A DNA stretch of 64,000 nucleotides from RQOF01 sp964461135 (GTDB lineage: Bacteria > Calditrichota > Calditrichia > RBG-13-44-9), in the NCBI GenBank assembly GCA_964461135.1, contig CAYWTB010000010.1, positions 1-64,000 of the forward strand, in the 5' to 3' direction. Shown one piece after another: positions 1 to 9,248 of this stretch. The notes beneath the pieces are model-generated. The model was not told the DNA's origin, made no database searches, and saw only the letters and a list, made by a program, of their open reading frames with translations. The position numbers and the translations under genes were made by a program. Positions within the stretch are counted from its first letter, which is position 1. The number at the start of each line of letters is the position of its first letter.

Positions 1-132
1 CTCCGGTCGCCCTACGGGCTCACTACGCCATCCCTTTTCCACTGATTAACCCTGTGTAGTGTAATAAAACCTCAACGCTGAGTCAAGAATTCAGAAACGG
101 AGGGTTGGCAACAGAGGCAAGGAGGTGAGTTC
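1..132. other. Left-edge non-coding stretch, possible mobile-element border
   Basis: No convincing gene. The first 40 bases are GC-rich and contain the self-complementary-like run GTCGCCCTACGGGC, unlike the AT-rich intergenic DNA elsewhere in the window. Such runs are often seen just outside transposase genes, so this may be the edge of an insertion sequence that lies outside the window. No terminal inverted repeat or transposase can be seen, so this is only a suggestion. Confidence 0.2.
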
Positions 133-198
133 ATGTGTGAAATATTTGATTTCACTCGAGATAATCCATTTGCGTCCATATTCATCGCGCTGAGTTAA
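133..198 (+). CDS. Possible 21-residue leader-type peptide
   Basis: A short ORF starts at ATG 133 behind a very strong Shine-Dalgarno run (AAGGAGGTG, 119-127) with a 5-base spacer, and stops at TAA 196-198, about 90 bases before the sulfur amino-acid gene at 289. The peptide begins MCEIFDFTRD and ends in a short hydrophobic stretch (FASIFIALS). The ribosome site is much better than chance, but the peptide is not enriched in Met or Cys and no attenuator hairpin is obvious. It could also be the broken 5' end of a lost gene. Not recognised. Confidence 0.25.
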   Translation: MCEIFDFTRDNPFASIFIALS

Positions 199-288
199 GG
201 ACGTAATCATTTTGATTTTTTGGATATTGACAGCCCATTATTTCTCCTATACATTGAGAATCAAGAGATTTTATACAGGAGAAGTGCC

Positions 289-1449
289 ATGAAATTCGAG
301 ACCAAAGCCATACACGTGGGAGAAGAGCCTAATCTCCAGCCGGGCGGGAGTGGCGATGTTGCCCATCCCATCCACCTGGCCACCACTTTTGCCCGGGAAA
401 AAGTCGATCATCCTACCGGGGGATATGAATATATCCGTTCCGGTAATCCCACCCGCAATGCACTGGAGGCACGGTTTGCTGCGCTGGAGAACGGGCGTTA
501 CGGGTTGGCCTTTTCCTCCGGCCTGGCTGCGGAAACCACCATTTTTCTCTCACTGCTGCAGGCCGGAGATCATGTGGTTGCTTTTGATGATCTTTACGGG
601 GGAAGCCGCCGACTGCTTGAAAAAGTATTCCGTAAAAATTTTTCGGTGGACGTAAGCTTTGTAGACGCGCGGGACCCCGCCATAGTGGAAAAAGCCATAA
701 CCGGCAAAACCCGGCTGATCTGGCTGGAAACACCCACAAATCCCCTGCTGAAACTATGTGACATCAAAACCATATCCGCCATGGGCCGCCAGCGGGGTAT
801 TCCGGTAGCGGTGGATAATACCTTCATGAGTTCATACTTCCAGCAACCCCTGGCCCTGGGAGCAGATATCGTCCTGCACAGTACCACTAAGTACATGAAC
901 GGCCACAGTGACTCCTTGGGTGGGGCCGTTGTGTTAAACGATGAATCCCTGTATGAAAAAATTAAATTCACTCAGAATTCGGCCGGAGCCGTATTGGCTC
1001 CTTTCGACAGTTTTCTGGTCCTGCGGGGATTGAAAACCCTGGCGGTTCGCATGAAACAACATCAGGAAAACGCCCTGTATATTGCTCAATACCTGGAGAA
1101 ACATTCGCGGGTCAGGAAAGTCAATTATCCGGGATTATCCGGCCATCCCCAACACGATCTGGCCCGGTCTCAGGCCAGCGGATTCGGGGGAATGCTGTCA
1201 TTCGAACTGGATGGTGATATAAAGCAGGCAAAGATCTTTGTAGAGAGCACCCGGTTTTTTGCACTGGCAGAAAGCCTGGGAGGTGTAGAATCACTCATTG
1301 AAGTACCCTCCCTCATGACCCATGCGTCCGTACCGCCGGAAGATCGCCGTAAAATCGGTCTCAGCGATTCATTAATACGTTTGTCAGTAGGAATCGAAAA
1401 CCGGCAGGACCTTCTGGAAGATCTGGAAAACGCCTTTGGGAAAATCTGA
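289..1449 (+). CDS. Cystathionine gamma-synthase/gamma-lyase family PLP enzyme
   Basis: A 386-residue cytoplasmic PLP enzyme of the Cys/Met metabolism (trans-sulfuration) family, a normal length. It makes or cleaves cystathionine or a related thioether. The Schiff-base lysine is in STTKY (about K201) and the PLP-ring aspartate in VDNTF (about D176); the early YIRSGNPTR phosphate-binding segment is present. An upstream in-frame GTG/TTG-type extension to 220 exists, but ATG 289 has AGGAG at 277-281 with good spacing and the family's usual N-terminus (KFETKAIHVGE). Synthase, gamma-lyase and methionine gamma-lyase cannot be separated by sight. It converges on the next gene with only 5 bases between stops. 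Confidence 0.9.
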   Translation: MKFETKAIHVGEEPNLQPGGSGDVAHPIHLATTFAREKVDHPTGGYEYIRSGNPTRNALEARFAALENGRYGLAFSSGLAAETTIFLSLLQAGDHVVAFDDLYGGSRRLLEKVFRKNFSVDVSFVDARDPAIVEKAITGKTRLIWLETPTNPLLKLCDIKTISAMGRQRGIPVAVDNTFMSSYFQQPLALGADIVLHSTTKYMNGHSDSLGGAVVLNDESLYEKIKFTQNSAGAVLAPFDSFLVLRGLKTLAVRMKQHQENALYIAQYLEKHSRVRKVNYPGLSGHPQHDLARSQASGFGGMLSFELDGDIKQAKIFVESTRFFALAESLGGVESLIEVPSLMTHASVPPEDRRKIGLSDSLIRLSVGIENRQDLLEDLENAFGKI

Positions 1450-1454
1450 TAGAA

Positions 1455-2939
1455 TCACGGTGTTCCCGGCGTCACCGTTAGAGGATTGTTGAAAGCAAAT
1501 CCGAAGATACCGGGATTTTCGCCAATAACAGCAGCTGATATTATGTAAAATACATAGTCATATGTTTCGCGGGGAATTTCATCTCCATAGATTTTCAGCA
1601 GTTCCCAGAAATTGCGGTCCTGAGGATTATGGGGCATCTGGAGTATCAGGTCCCGCATTTTCCGTTCTCCCCAGTTATATGAAGCAATCACCAGTAAACC
1701 TGAAGCCTGGGCTTCGGATTCATATAAATCACGAATATATCTGGCAGCCGCTTCGGTGGATTTGCCGATGTCAAACCGTTCATCCCGGGGATCGTATCGC
1801 CGCAAACCCATTAAGGGTCCGTTGGACAAGCCATACCGGGCGGCGGTGGCGGGAATAAACTGCCAGATACCTTTGGCGATTCCGAAACGGGTTCTGGGTC
1901 CGATGGTTTGGACAATAAAATCACTCTCCTGTAGGGCCAGATAAAAAAATTGCGGAGGCAAATGATATTCCAGCATGGTTCTTGAAATGATCTCCGGATA
2001 CCGGTTTGATATCGCTCTCAAAAGGGCATTTTCCAGGCGGCTGGTACTTTTCCATTTTTTGATATACCTGTATACTTCCTTTAGAAAATCCTTGGGCATC
2101 CCCAGCTCGCACTCACCAAAGGCGCGGGCAACCTGCAAGATGATCCGGTCTGTCTCATTCCATTTGGCATCTTCATAAAAATGCAGCTGGTCCAGAAGTT
2201 TATCATAACTGTGGGATAGCTCCTCTCTTTGAGTCTGCGTGCTGGAGAGCTGAGTGAGTGATTTGGTGTTACCCTGCATTTCCGCTTCATTGCGCATTTG
2301 TGCCAATTCCAGTTCAAGTGATTTCATGGAATAAAATATCTGCTGCGCCATCATTTTCTGCTGCTGGACTTGCCGGTACTGATATATGCTGTAAGCCCCA
2401 ATTAACATAGCAATCACCACAAGTCCGGCGATAATCAGGTAGTATTTTTTCTTCTGTTTCTTCTGGACAAACCGGAAGGCACCCCGGATAAGCTGGGTAT
2501 GTTCTCCGGCGGCTTCATTACTCTTTTCATTAAAATATCTCTGAACATACTGTGTGACGGAAGGTGGTTTTTCACGAATGGTCCTGGCATCAGAAGAGAA
2601 TCCCTCAACCGAGAAGAAGATTTCTGCATTATTTGTTCCCAGGTCTACCCTGGTGGAACTGCCAAGAGGAATTTTTTCAATCTTTTCTCCATTGATGTAG
2701 GTCCCATTTGCACTTTTTAAATCCTTAATCCACCAGCGTCCCTTCTCATAATAGACCTCAGCATGCTGGCGGCTTACTCCCATCGCCTGCACCTGTACTT
2801 CGCAGCTATCTTCGCGGCCGATGATAAAACTTTTCCTGAATTGGAATTCTCTCTGCGCACTGCCTTCTTCCTTGATGGTTACTTTTACCGGTGGCGGCTC
2901 GGAAGGTATCTCGCCAGAAGATGAATGTTTTGGGTCCAT
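1455..2939 (-). CDS. FHA domain - transmembrane - SLT lytic transglycosylase fusion
   Basis: 494 residues with an unusual order of parts. Residues ~20-110 are an FHA phosphothreonine-binding domain: GR at 41-42, SRQH at 56-59 and NGT at 78-80 are the binding-loop residues. A basic stretch and a single membrane helix follow at ~166-187, then a coiled-coil-like linker (~190-255). Residues ~315-480 are a goose-lysozyme-like SLT domain with catalytic Glu338 in ALQESD, then GIWQF (357-361) and ASYNWGE (419-425). Predicted topology puts FHA in the cytoplasm and the murein-cleaving domain in the periplasm. It lies next to a Ser/Thr kinase and a PP2C-type phosphatase gene on the same strand, so control of cell-wall cutting by phosphorylation is a reasonable inference. 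Confidence 0.88.
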   Translation of the reverse strand: MDPKHSSSGEIPSEPPPVKVTIKEEGSAQREFQFRKSFIIGREDSCEVQVQAMGVSRQHAEVYYEKGRWWIKDLKSANGTYINGEKIEKIPLGSSTRVDLGTNNAEIFFSVEGFSSDARTIREKPPSVTQYVQRYFNEKSNEAAGEHTQLIRGAFRFVQKKQKKKYYLIIAGLVVIAMLIGAYSIYQYRQVQQQKMMAQQIFYSMKSLELELAQMRNEAEMQGNTKSLTQLSSTQTQREELSHSYDKLLDQLHFYEDAKWNETDRIILQVARAFGECELGMPKDFLKEVYRYIKKWKSTSRLENALLRAISNRYPEIISRTMLEYHLPPQFFYLALQESDFIVQTIGPRTRFGIAKGIWQFIPATAARYGLSNGPLMGLRRYDPRDERFDIGKSTEAAARYIRDLYESEAQASGLLVIASYNWGERKMRDLILQMPHNPQDRNFWELLKIYGDEIPRETYDYVFYIISAAVIGENPGIFGFAFNNPLTVTPGTP

Positions 2940-3035
2940 ATAACATCAGTATTGCTTAGTGAGCTTTCAGAATTCAATCTGGTAAAAATATTAATAATAT
3001 ATCAGCAGAAATTCCAAGTGAGATATGAATCATTT

Positions 3036-5282
3036 TCAGGAATAAATTTTCTGAACAAGATTCTGGAATCTTTTCTCCCCTCGAAGTGGCTCCAGTATAG
3101 GATCCACCCGCAGATAAATCATCAGGTAAGCACGCTCCTCAAAGGCTTTCTCAAGCCAGAACAAGGCCTGATCAAAATCTTTAAGCCCGCAATAGATAGC
3201 GGCAAGATCATAGGAAGAAACATACATGCTCTGTGACAGTTCCAGCAACTGGTTCAAAATTTTTAAAGCAATATCCTTCTTACCGGACACGGCGGCGGCG
3301 TGGCCAAATGTTGCCAGCATATTTGCACTGTCTCCGTAAGCCTTGAGTCCCTTTTGAAAGTGTTCCATGGCTTCTCGGTAATCCCCGGTCTGAACCAGTG
3401 CGCGACCCAGAAAAAAGTTGCTTACCGCATAATCCGGATCCATATCGAGAGTCCTGCGAAAATAATCAACAGCGGTATCATATTGGCGGGCAAAATAAGA
3501 AACCAGCCCGACGGTGGCATTTATGACCAGTGACATGGGTTCGAGTTCCTGTGCATTCCGGATTTCCTGCTCCGCCTCCTCAAAACGGCCCAGGGGAGTC
3601 AGCAGATTAATAGCATACCAGTGATGGGCTACCGCATATTCCGGTTTCAACTCAATTCCCTGCAGAAATTCCGTCTCAGCCCCTTCCCAGTTCCACTGAA
3701 AAATTGCCTTGGCACATCCCAGGGAAATATGGGCCTCCGCCAACCGGTCATCTATTTCCAACGCATCTGTGGCTGACGATATGGCCAGCGGTATCAGTTC
3801 GATGGGTGCATCTTTTCCATATAACCCTAAAACTATATAGGCATCTGCTAATCCGGAATAGGCCAGGGCATAATAATTATCGATTTCAATGGCTTTTTTG
3901 AAATGATCTATGCTCTTTTCCATGGATTCCGCAGTTCTTTTATTCAAATGGAAGCGGCCTTTCAGATACGTGGTGTATGCATCCAGGTTGTCTGTATAAC
4001 GTTTTATAAGGCGGCTCCCGGTGGTTCCGATCAGCTCAATCTGCAGCTTCTGTACCACAGAGCGGAATATGTCATCCTGGATGGCGAAAATGTCTTTGAA
4101 TTCCCGTTCATACTCATCCGCCCACATCAAAAAACCGTCAGATACATTAATCAGGCGCACGATAACTCTTATTCGCTCTTCATTCTTCCGGAGACTGCCC
4201 TCCAGGATCTTATCCACGTCCAGCTGCTGGCCAATCTGGGCAATGTTCAGATTCTGGCCCTTGAACTGGAACGAAGCGTTTCGTGATACAACCCGCAGTG
4301 CGTTCACCCGGGTAAGGGCATTGATAATCTCTTCACTGAGCCCATCACAGAAATATTCCTGGTCTTTATCCGGGCTCAGGTCAACAAACGGCAGCACAGC
4401 AATGGACTGATGGTGATTTTCAAGTGGTTTCAGAACCTTTGTTTCCTGATCAGATCCTTTTTCCTGATCCAACTGATCGATATCATTTATAAATTCCTTC
4501 ATGGAATTATAACGGTTTTGTGCATTTTTAGCCATGGCGCGCTCCAGCAACCGGTTCAGACCCGCAGGGACATGGCTCCGGAAACTTTCCAGGGCCAGCG
4601 GCTTTTTATGAACAATGGAATACATCAGAGACAGATCGGTATCTCCTTCAAAAGGGAGATGTGCAGTTAACATCTCAAATAATAACACACCGGTGGCCCA
4701 TATATCCGAACGATGATCAACATCTTTCCCGCCGGCCTGTTCCGGAGACATATATCCGGGTGTGCCGATCACCGACCCGGGGCTAGTAAAGCGGGCCTTG
4801 TGCTGAAATTTGGCCACTCCAAAATCTAGAATTTTAACTGTTCCTTCCGGCGTGACGATAACGTTTGCCGGTTTCATGTCCCGGTGGACGATTCCTTTCT
4901 CGTGAGCCACGCCCAGTCCCTCACAAATCTGACGGGTAATATTCAATGCTTCTTTCATGGATAGCGGTCCCCGATTTACTTTATCTTTCAGGGTTTCGCC
5001 ACCGTAGTAAGCCATAGATATGAACACGTAGCCGCCTTCGGTTTCATTTATTTCAAAAATGGTACAGATATTGGGATGGTCCAGTGCGGAGGCGGTTTTG
5101 GCCTCCTGCATGAATCGTTCCCTGTCCTCATCGCTTAAACCGACCAGCGCAGGCAGAAATTTTAAGGCCACAAAACGCTCCAGTTTTAAATCCAGCGCTT
5201 TATAAACAATAGCCATCCCCCCCGCTCCCAGCTTTTCTTCCAGGCGGTAATGGGAAATTACTGTTCCGATTTCAAATTTCAT
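3036..5282 (-). CDS. Ser/Thr protein kinase with TolB/FlgO-like and TPR domains
   Basis: 748 residues. The N-terminal Hanks-type kinase (~10-270) has the glycine loop LGAGGMA (18-24), Lys41 in VALKF, catalytic HRD (133-135) and DFG (153-155), and the APE-like MSPEQ. Residues ~292-415 (IAVLPFVDLS...) match the TolB/FlgO-like or adenylate-cyclase-associated domain often found between kinase and TPRs in this type of protein. The rest (~430-748) is a series of tetratricopeptide repeats. No membrane helix is visible, so it is probably cytoplasmic. It lies 96 bases upstream of the FHA-transglycosylase gene and 184 bases downstream of the phosphatase gene. Its substrates are unknown; the FHA protein is the obvious candidate partner. 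Confidence 0.93.
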   Translation of the reverse strand: MKFEIGTVISHYRLEEKLGAGGMAIVYKALDLKLERFVALKFLPALVGLSDEDRERFMQEAKTASALDHPNICTIFEINETEGGYVFISMAYYGGETLKDKVNRGPLSMKEALNITRQICEGLGVAHEKGIVHRDMKPANVIVTPEGTVKILDFGVAKFQHKARFTSPGSVIGTPGYMSPEQAGGKDVDHRSDIWATGVLLFEMLTAHLPFEGDTDLSLMYSIVHKKPLALESFRSHVPAGLNRLLERAMAKNAQNRYNSMKEFINDIDQLDQEKGSDQETKVLKPLENHHQSIAVLPFVDLSPDKDQEYFCDGLSEEIINALTRVNALRVVSRNASFQFKGQNLNIAQIGQQLDVDKILEGSLRKNEERIRVIVRLINVSDGFLMWADEYEREFKDIFAIQDDIFRSVVQKLQIELIGTTGSRLIKRYTDNLDAYTTYLKGRFHLNKRTAESMEKSIDHFKKAIEIDNYYALAYSGLADAYIVLGLYGKDAPIELIPLAISSATDALEIDDRLAEAHISLGCAKAIFQWNWEGAETEFLQGIELKPEYAVAHHWYAINLLTPLGRFEEAEQEIRNAQELEPMSLVINATVGLVSYFARQYDTAVDYFRRTLDMDPDYAVSNFFLGRALVQTGDYREAMEHFQKGLKAYGDSANMLATFGHAAAVSGKKDIALKILNQLLELSQSMYVSSYDLAAIYCGLKDFDQALFWLEKAFEERAYLMIYLRVDPILEPLRGEKRFQNLVQKIYS

Positions 5283-5466
5283 GTCGGGTGGTTTATTCCT
5301 TTATGTCCTTCATCCAGGTCATAATAAACAATTTATAATCAAAATTCTTAAAAATCCTGCAAAATATATTAAAAACGGTTTAAAATCAATAATATCCGCC
5401 AAACTTTATTTGTTTAGCCGGATTAATGGAGCGGGAAGTGTAAAGAAAGTAACAGGCAGATTTATA

Positions 5467-6624
5467 TCAGGCGGTAATTTTTATAACAATTATGGTTAAA
5501 TCATCATGCGGGGGCATGGTGCCGCGAAATTCAGTCACATCCCTGAGAATGGCATTTTTAATCTCTCCAGCGGGTTTGCCGGCATTTTTTTCCACGATGG
5601 AATGCAGTCTCATTTCCTCATACAGCTGGTGATCATAATTCATCATTTCCACAATACCATCGGTATAAAAAATGAGAATATCCTGTGGCTCGGGCACAAT
5701 ACAGATCTCTTCAATTTCCTTCTCAAACCTTACCCCGTTTTCCAGACCTATGGCAATCCCGCGGGGCCGGATAACCGTACATTTTCCGGTCCGGGCACAG
5801 AAATGAACAAGAGGCATGTGTCCCGCCCGGGAATAACAGAAACTGCCTTCCTTGTCCACGCTGGTAAGAGCCATGCTTACAAAATAGTCATTACGCATGA
5901 TCTTCCTGACATTTTTATTCAGTGCAATCAGAATCCGTGCCGGTGACTGGTGTTTGCCAGCCAGGTACTGCAGCAGTGCCTGTATCCGTACCATATAGAG
6001 CGCAGCGGCCATGCCTTTGCCTTTCACATCTCCGATAACCACGTAAGTCTTCCCGGAATTTTCGGGTGGCTGCAGAAAATCGTAATAATCGCCACCCACC
6101 TCCTGCGCCGGTTCTGAAAAACAGGCCACATCATAGGGAAAGTTTTCCGGTGCTGCTTTCGGCATCAGGCTCATCTGGATATCCCGGGCAACTTCCAGTT
6201 CATCTTTCGCCATAAGCTTGTCCGCCACTTCCAGGGCCAGCAACACATTCAGAATGACAAAGGAAAGAAAAACCCAACCGTTCAGGCCCTTCCACAAACC
6301 ATAGAAAAACAAGAAAAGAGCAATTGAATAGAAAAGACGGCGGGCGGCAGTCAATTTCATCAAAAACGCCAGGAAGAAATTGCGGGAAAAGGTAAGTGCG
6401 CGAACCAGCCGGTTGCGTCCCTGGTCCGGTTTTTCCATCCTCCTCCCATAAAAATCATATAAACCCGGCACATCCCGTTTAATCAATCGTTCAATTTCTT
6501 CCAGGGTCAAATCTGTTTTATAAAGCTGGTAGAAACGCCGCCAGTTTTTCATACGGTTTTTTTTATCTTTGGGGCTGTGGTCCATATCAAATCCAATTTG
6601 GTGACATAACTTACGTAATACCAT
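5467..6624 (-). CDS. SpoIIE/RsbU-type PP2C phosphatase, membrane-bound
   Basis: 385 residues. Two membrane helices at ~97-111 and ~116-132 precede a PPM/SpoIIE phosphatase domain (~145-385). Metal-binding motifs are intact: GGDYYD (177-182), GDVKGKG (198-204), TDG (321-323) and HDD (373-375). Such enzymes remove phosphate from Ser/Thr residues, often on anti-anti-sigma factors or kinase targets. It is upstream of the kinase and FHA genes on the same strand, giving a writer, eraser and reader in a row. ATG 6624 and ATG 6585 are both possible starts; neither has a strong ribosome site. Confidence 0.88.
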   Translation of the reverse strand: MVLRKLCHQIGFDMDHSPKDKKNRMKNWRRFYQLYKTDLTLEEIERLIKRDVPGLYDFYGRRMEKPDQGRNRLVRALTFSRNFFLAFLMKLTAARRLFYSIALFLFFYGLWKGLNGWVFLSFVILNVLLALEVADKLMAKDELEVARDIQMSLMPKAAPENFPYDVACFSEPAQEVGGDYYDFLQPPENSGKTYVVIGDVKGKGMAAALYMVRIQALLQYLAGKHQSPARILIALNKNVRKIMRNDYFVSMALTSVDKEGSFCYSRAGHMPLVHFCARTGKCTVIRPRGIAIGLENGVRFEKEIEEICIVPEPQDILIFYTDGIVEMMNYDHQLYEEMRLHSIVEKNAGKPAGEIKNAILRDVTEFRGTMPPHDDLTIIVIKITA

Positions 6625-7079
6625 CTGAAAAGTTTATCTCTTTTAAAAAACGCAATTCATCCGGTTTTATCAAATATCGCTGAAGTGGACTGGATGAACA
6701 GAATACATAGCTTAAATCTGATTTTGATTTTAGTTTAGATATTACCCGCACAAAGAACATGAATGATAGAGATTATTTATCATCCGGTTATGATCAACCA
6801 TAAAGAATTCTCCAGATCTCTCAATTGTGAAATTCATTAGCCATCTTTGTGGCTCCGTGCGAGGAAAAACGACACTCATCAGCTTCAGAATTATATTAAC
6901 GGTAACAGACGCTTGGGTATAAAAAATATAAGGGAACATTGTAAGATAATTCCCGCTATTATTTCAAATTATTGAGCTATGAGCCTGATCAATTAGATTA
7001 TTTTCTCTGATAATCAATTATTATTGTTTTTAAAAAAAATAGATATAAATTTATGTTTAAATAAAAGGACACTACAAAC
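6625..7079. other. Intergenic region between divergent genes, with a degenerate dispersed-repeat-like segment
   Basis: 455 bases of mostly AT-rich DNA between a minus-strand phosphatase and a plus-strand secreted protein, so it should hold promoters in both directions. At about 6838-6872 the segment TTTGTGGCTCCGTGCGAGG resembles the 'cgcagagacgcagag / tctttgtgtctccgtg' short repeats scattered between genes in many bacterial genomes. A 65-codon reading frame across it (6742-6939) has no ribosome site and is not called. Confidence 0.35.
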
Positions 7080-7949
7080 ATGAAAACCATTACCTCCTTG
7101 TATGTGATTTTTCTGTTGCTGTTCATTTCCGGTTCATCTCATGCCCAGGCAGATACCACCGCGACCAACCTGGTTAAACTGGAACTAACTGATGGATCCA
7201 CTCTCATCGGTTCCGTCCTGTCTGAAGATAACCAGGTAATTCGTTTTCACACCCAATCCGGTGTTGAAATGACCATTGAGAAGACAAAAATAAAGAGCAG
7301 AACGTTGCTCAGGGGCCAATATGTAAGGGGAGAATTATGGAATGACGATCCGAACCGGACCCGCTTGCTTTTTGCCCCCACCGGCAGGGCATTGAAGGCC
7401 GGCCAGGGATACTTTGCCGCGTATGAAATATTTTTTCCTTTTATTGCAGTAGGGGTTGCAGATTTTTTAACCCTGGCGGGCGGAATGACTCTCTTCCCCG
7501 GCGCTGAAAATCAACTGTTTTATTTCGCCCCTAAAATTACTCCGGTAAGACTGGAAAAATTTGACCTGTCCGCTGGTGTACTCTTCATCAAAATACCGGA
7601 TGAACCAGACTGGGCGGGTATAATGTATGGCGTTGGTACATACGGTACAGAGGAAGCTGCTTTGACCGCCGGGCTGGGATTTGGTTTTGCAGGGGGGGAC
7701 GTTGCCGATAAACCCTTATTCCAGGTGGGCGGGGAACTACGTCTGGGGAAAATGACCAAATTGATCAGCGAAAACTGGCTGATTCCGGACAGTGAAGTGC
7801 AACTGGTTTCCGCTGGGTTGCGGTTCTTCGGTGATAGACTGGCTGCGGATTTTGCATTTTTTTACCCGGCGGGAGCTGATACAGAGGGATTTCCCTTTCT
7901 ACCCTGGATCGGTTTTGTTTATAATTTCGGTCACCAGAACCGACTTTAA
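7080..7949 (+). CDS. Secreted/outer-membrane protein, function unknown
   Basis: 289 residues with a clear signal peptide (MKTITSLYVIFLLLF...SHA, cleavage near residue 23-25). Residues ~30-75 look like a small Sm-like or 'LTDGSTLIGSV' beta domain; the rest alternates polar and hydrophobic residues and is rich in Gly and aromatic residues, as in a short outer-membrane beta-barrel. AAAAGG at 7063-7068 serves as ribosome site. It stands alone, converging with tonB. I recognise the general type (Bacteroidota-like secreted proteins) but not a function. Confidence 0.7.
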   Translation: MKTITSLYVIFLLLFISGSSHAQADTTATNLVKLELTDGSTLIGSVLSEDNQVIRFHTQSGVEMTIEKTKIKSRTLLRGQYVRGELWNDDPNRTRLLFAPTGRALKAGQGYFAAYEIFFPFIAVGVADFLTLAGGMTLFPGAENQLFYFAPKITPVRLEKFDLSAGVLFIKIPDEPDWAGIMYGVGTYGTEEAALTAGLGFGFAGGDVADKPLFQVGGELRLGKMTKLISENWLIPDSEVQLVSAGLRFFGDRLAADFAFFYPAGADTEGFPFLPWIGFVYNFGHQNRL

Positions 7950-7968
7950 AGCTGTCAGCTCAGCCGGT

Positions 7969-8760
7969 TTATTTCAGCTTGAAGTGAAAGGTGATAATGC
8001 CGCTCTGGGTTACCTGTTCCACGTAATCCGGCAAAGTATTAAACCTCCAGGTTTTAAAAGCTTCCAGGGTGAGATTCTCTAATTTGGTGTCCCCCTTCTG
8101 TAACAATATTGCCGAGCCGACCAGGCCATTGGGTAAAACACCGAACTGAATTTTAATAGTGGCTTCGCGCTGCACATCCGGCGGAAACTCGGGTAACCGT
8201 TTTTGGTAAACCTCCCGTTTCAGTTCACCTTCCCAGTCAATTTCAAATTCCCGGTTGGCATCAATCTCCATTTTCTGATTACCCTGAAGTAGTTTATCAT
8301 CCAGCTGTTTCTGAAAAATTCCCTTATCTACCTGTTTTTCCTGTCGGGAAAAAGTGGGTCCGCTGGATTGGGTCGGAGGCATGGGAGGTGCGGCTGTGGG
8401 GGTCTTTTTAATGACGTTGCCGGGAGTAATCAGTTTCTCCGGCTCGGGTTTAACCTTTTCAATAATTTCCTGTTCATTTAAATCCGGTTGCCGCCTCTCG
8501 GGCAGTTCAATTTTCTCCGGCAGGGTTTGGTTCATTTCTTCCACTGCCGGCGTTTCTTCCGCCACACTTTCCGATGCAACAGACGGCTGTTCTCTGGCCG
8601 GTGCCAGCCATCCCCCGGAAAAAGCTATTTCGGCAAATTCCTCGATCACCGGCCGAAAATTCACATGAATCAGAAGAAAAAGTATGACCAGTAAAGCATG
8701 AACGAAAACCGTTCCGCTTACCGACATAACTTTTTCATCATCTATCAATCGCTTAAACAT
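7969..8760 (-). CDS. tonB: TonB-family energy transducer
   Basis: 263 residues: one N-terminal membrane helix (~16-33), a Pro/Glu/Lys-rich spacer (~60-130) that would cross the periplasm, and a C-terminal TonB-like domain (~175-263) beginning near REVYQKRLPEFP and ending GIITFHFKLK. It transmits proton-motive force from ExbB/ExbD to an outer-membrane protein. It is the last gene of a five-gene operon and sits 68 bases after exbD. The C-terminal domain is weakly conserved, as is usual for the family. Confidence 0.85.
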   Translation of the reverse strand: MFKRLIDDEKVMSVSGTVFVHALLVILFLLIHVNFRPVIEEFAEIAFSGGWLAPAREQPSVASESVAEETPAVEEMNQTLPEKIELPERRQPDLNEQEIIEKVKPEPEKLITPGNVIKKTPTAAPPMPPTQSSGPTFSRQEKQVDKGIFQKQLDDKLLQGNQKMEIDANREFEIDWEGELKREVYQKRLPEFPPDVQREATIKIQFGVLPNGLVGSAILLQKGDTKLENLTLEAFKTWRFNTLPDYVEQVTQSGIITFHFKLK

Positions 8761-8828
8761 CGTTCACTGACCGTTTTTTATTACAACGTTTATTTAATTA
8801 CTTTTCTCCATTGAAATAAACATCCCGG

Positions 8829-9248
8829 CTACTGACCGGGGGTTTCGGCTCTCATCGGTTGGGTTCCGATCAGAAACCGTTCTGCGCCTGCCGCTTTGCA
8901 AATGTCCATTACCTTAACGGCCAGATCCAGTTTTACCTCCTTATCCGCCCGCAGAACAATCACCTGCTTTTCCCCGCTTACAATAAAACGCCTTAACTCG
9001 GCCCCCAGCATACCCAGTGATACCTGGTTATCATTCAGATAAACAGATCCTGCCCGAGTGACGGTGATGTATATGCTTTTTTCACTATGAAATGCAGCGG
9101 TTTCTGTTTTGGGTAACTGCACTTTTATTCCCGGCTGAATAATAAAGGAGGAGGACAGGAGGAAAAAAATCAACAGCAGAAGAACGATATCGGTCAGCGA
9201 GGAAAAACTGAATGTGCTCAGAAATTTACTTTCCATTTCAAGCTTCAT
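8829..9248 (-). CDS. exbD: ExbD/TolR biopolymer transport protein
   Basis: 139 residues, the usual size. One N-terminal membrane helix (~15-37, FSSLTDIVLLLLIFFLL) carries the conserved Asp20 of the proton path (LTDIV), followed by a small periplasmic domain. Its start overlaps the exbB stop by 11 bases, suggesting coupled translation, and AGGAG lies about 10 bases before the ATG. With ExbB it forms the inner-membrane motor that powers TonB. Confidence 0.92.
   Translation of the reverse strand: MKLEMESKFLSTFSFSSLTDIVLLLLIFFLLSSSFIIQPGIKVQLPKTETAAFHSEKSIYITVTRAGSVYLNDNQVSLGMLGAELRRFIVSGEKQVIVLRADKEVKLDLAVKVMDICKAAGAERFLIGTQPMRAETPGQ

Noticed and set aside
1..60. Group II intron or RNA gene at the left edge
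   Set aside because: No domain V-like hairpin or other conserved RNA core can be seen in the short stretch available.
6742..6939. 65-codon minus-strand reading frame in the 6.6-7.1 kb gap
   Set aside because: No ribosome site, no hydrophobic or conserved pattern, and it runs through repeat-like DNA.
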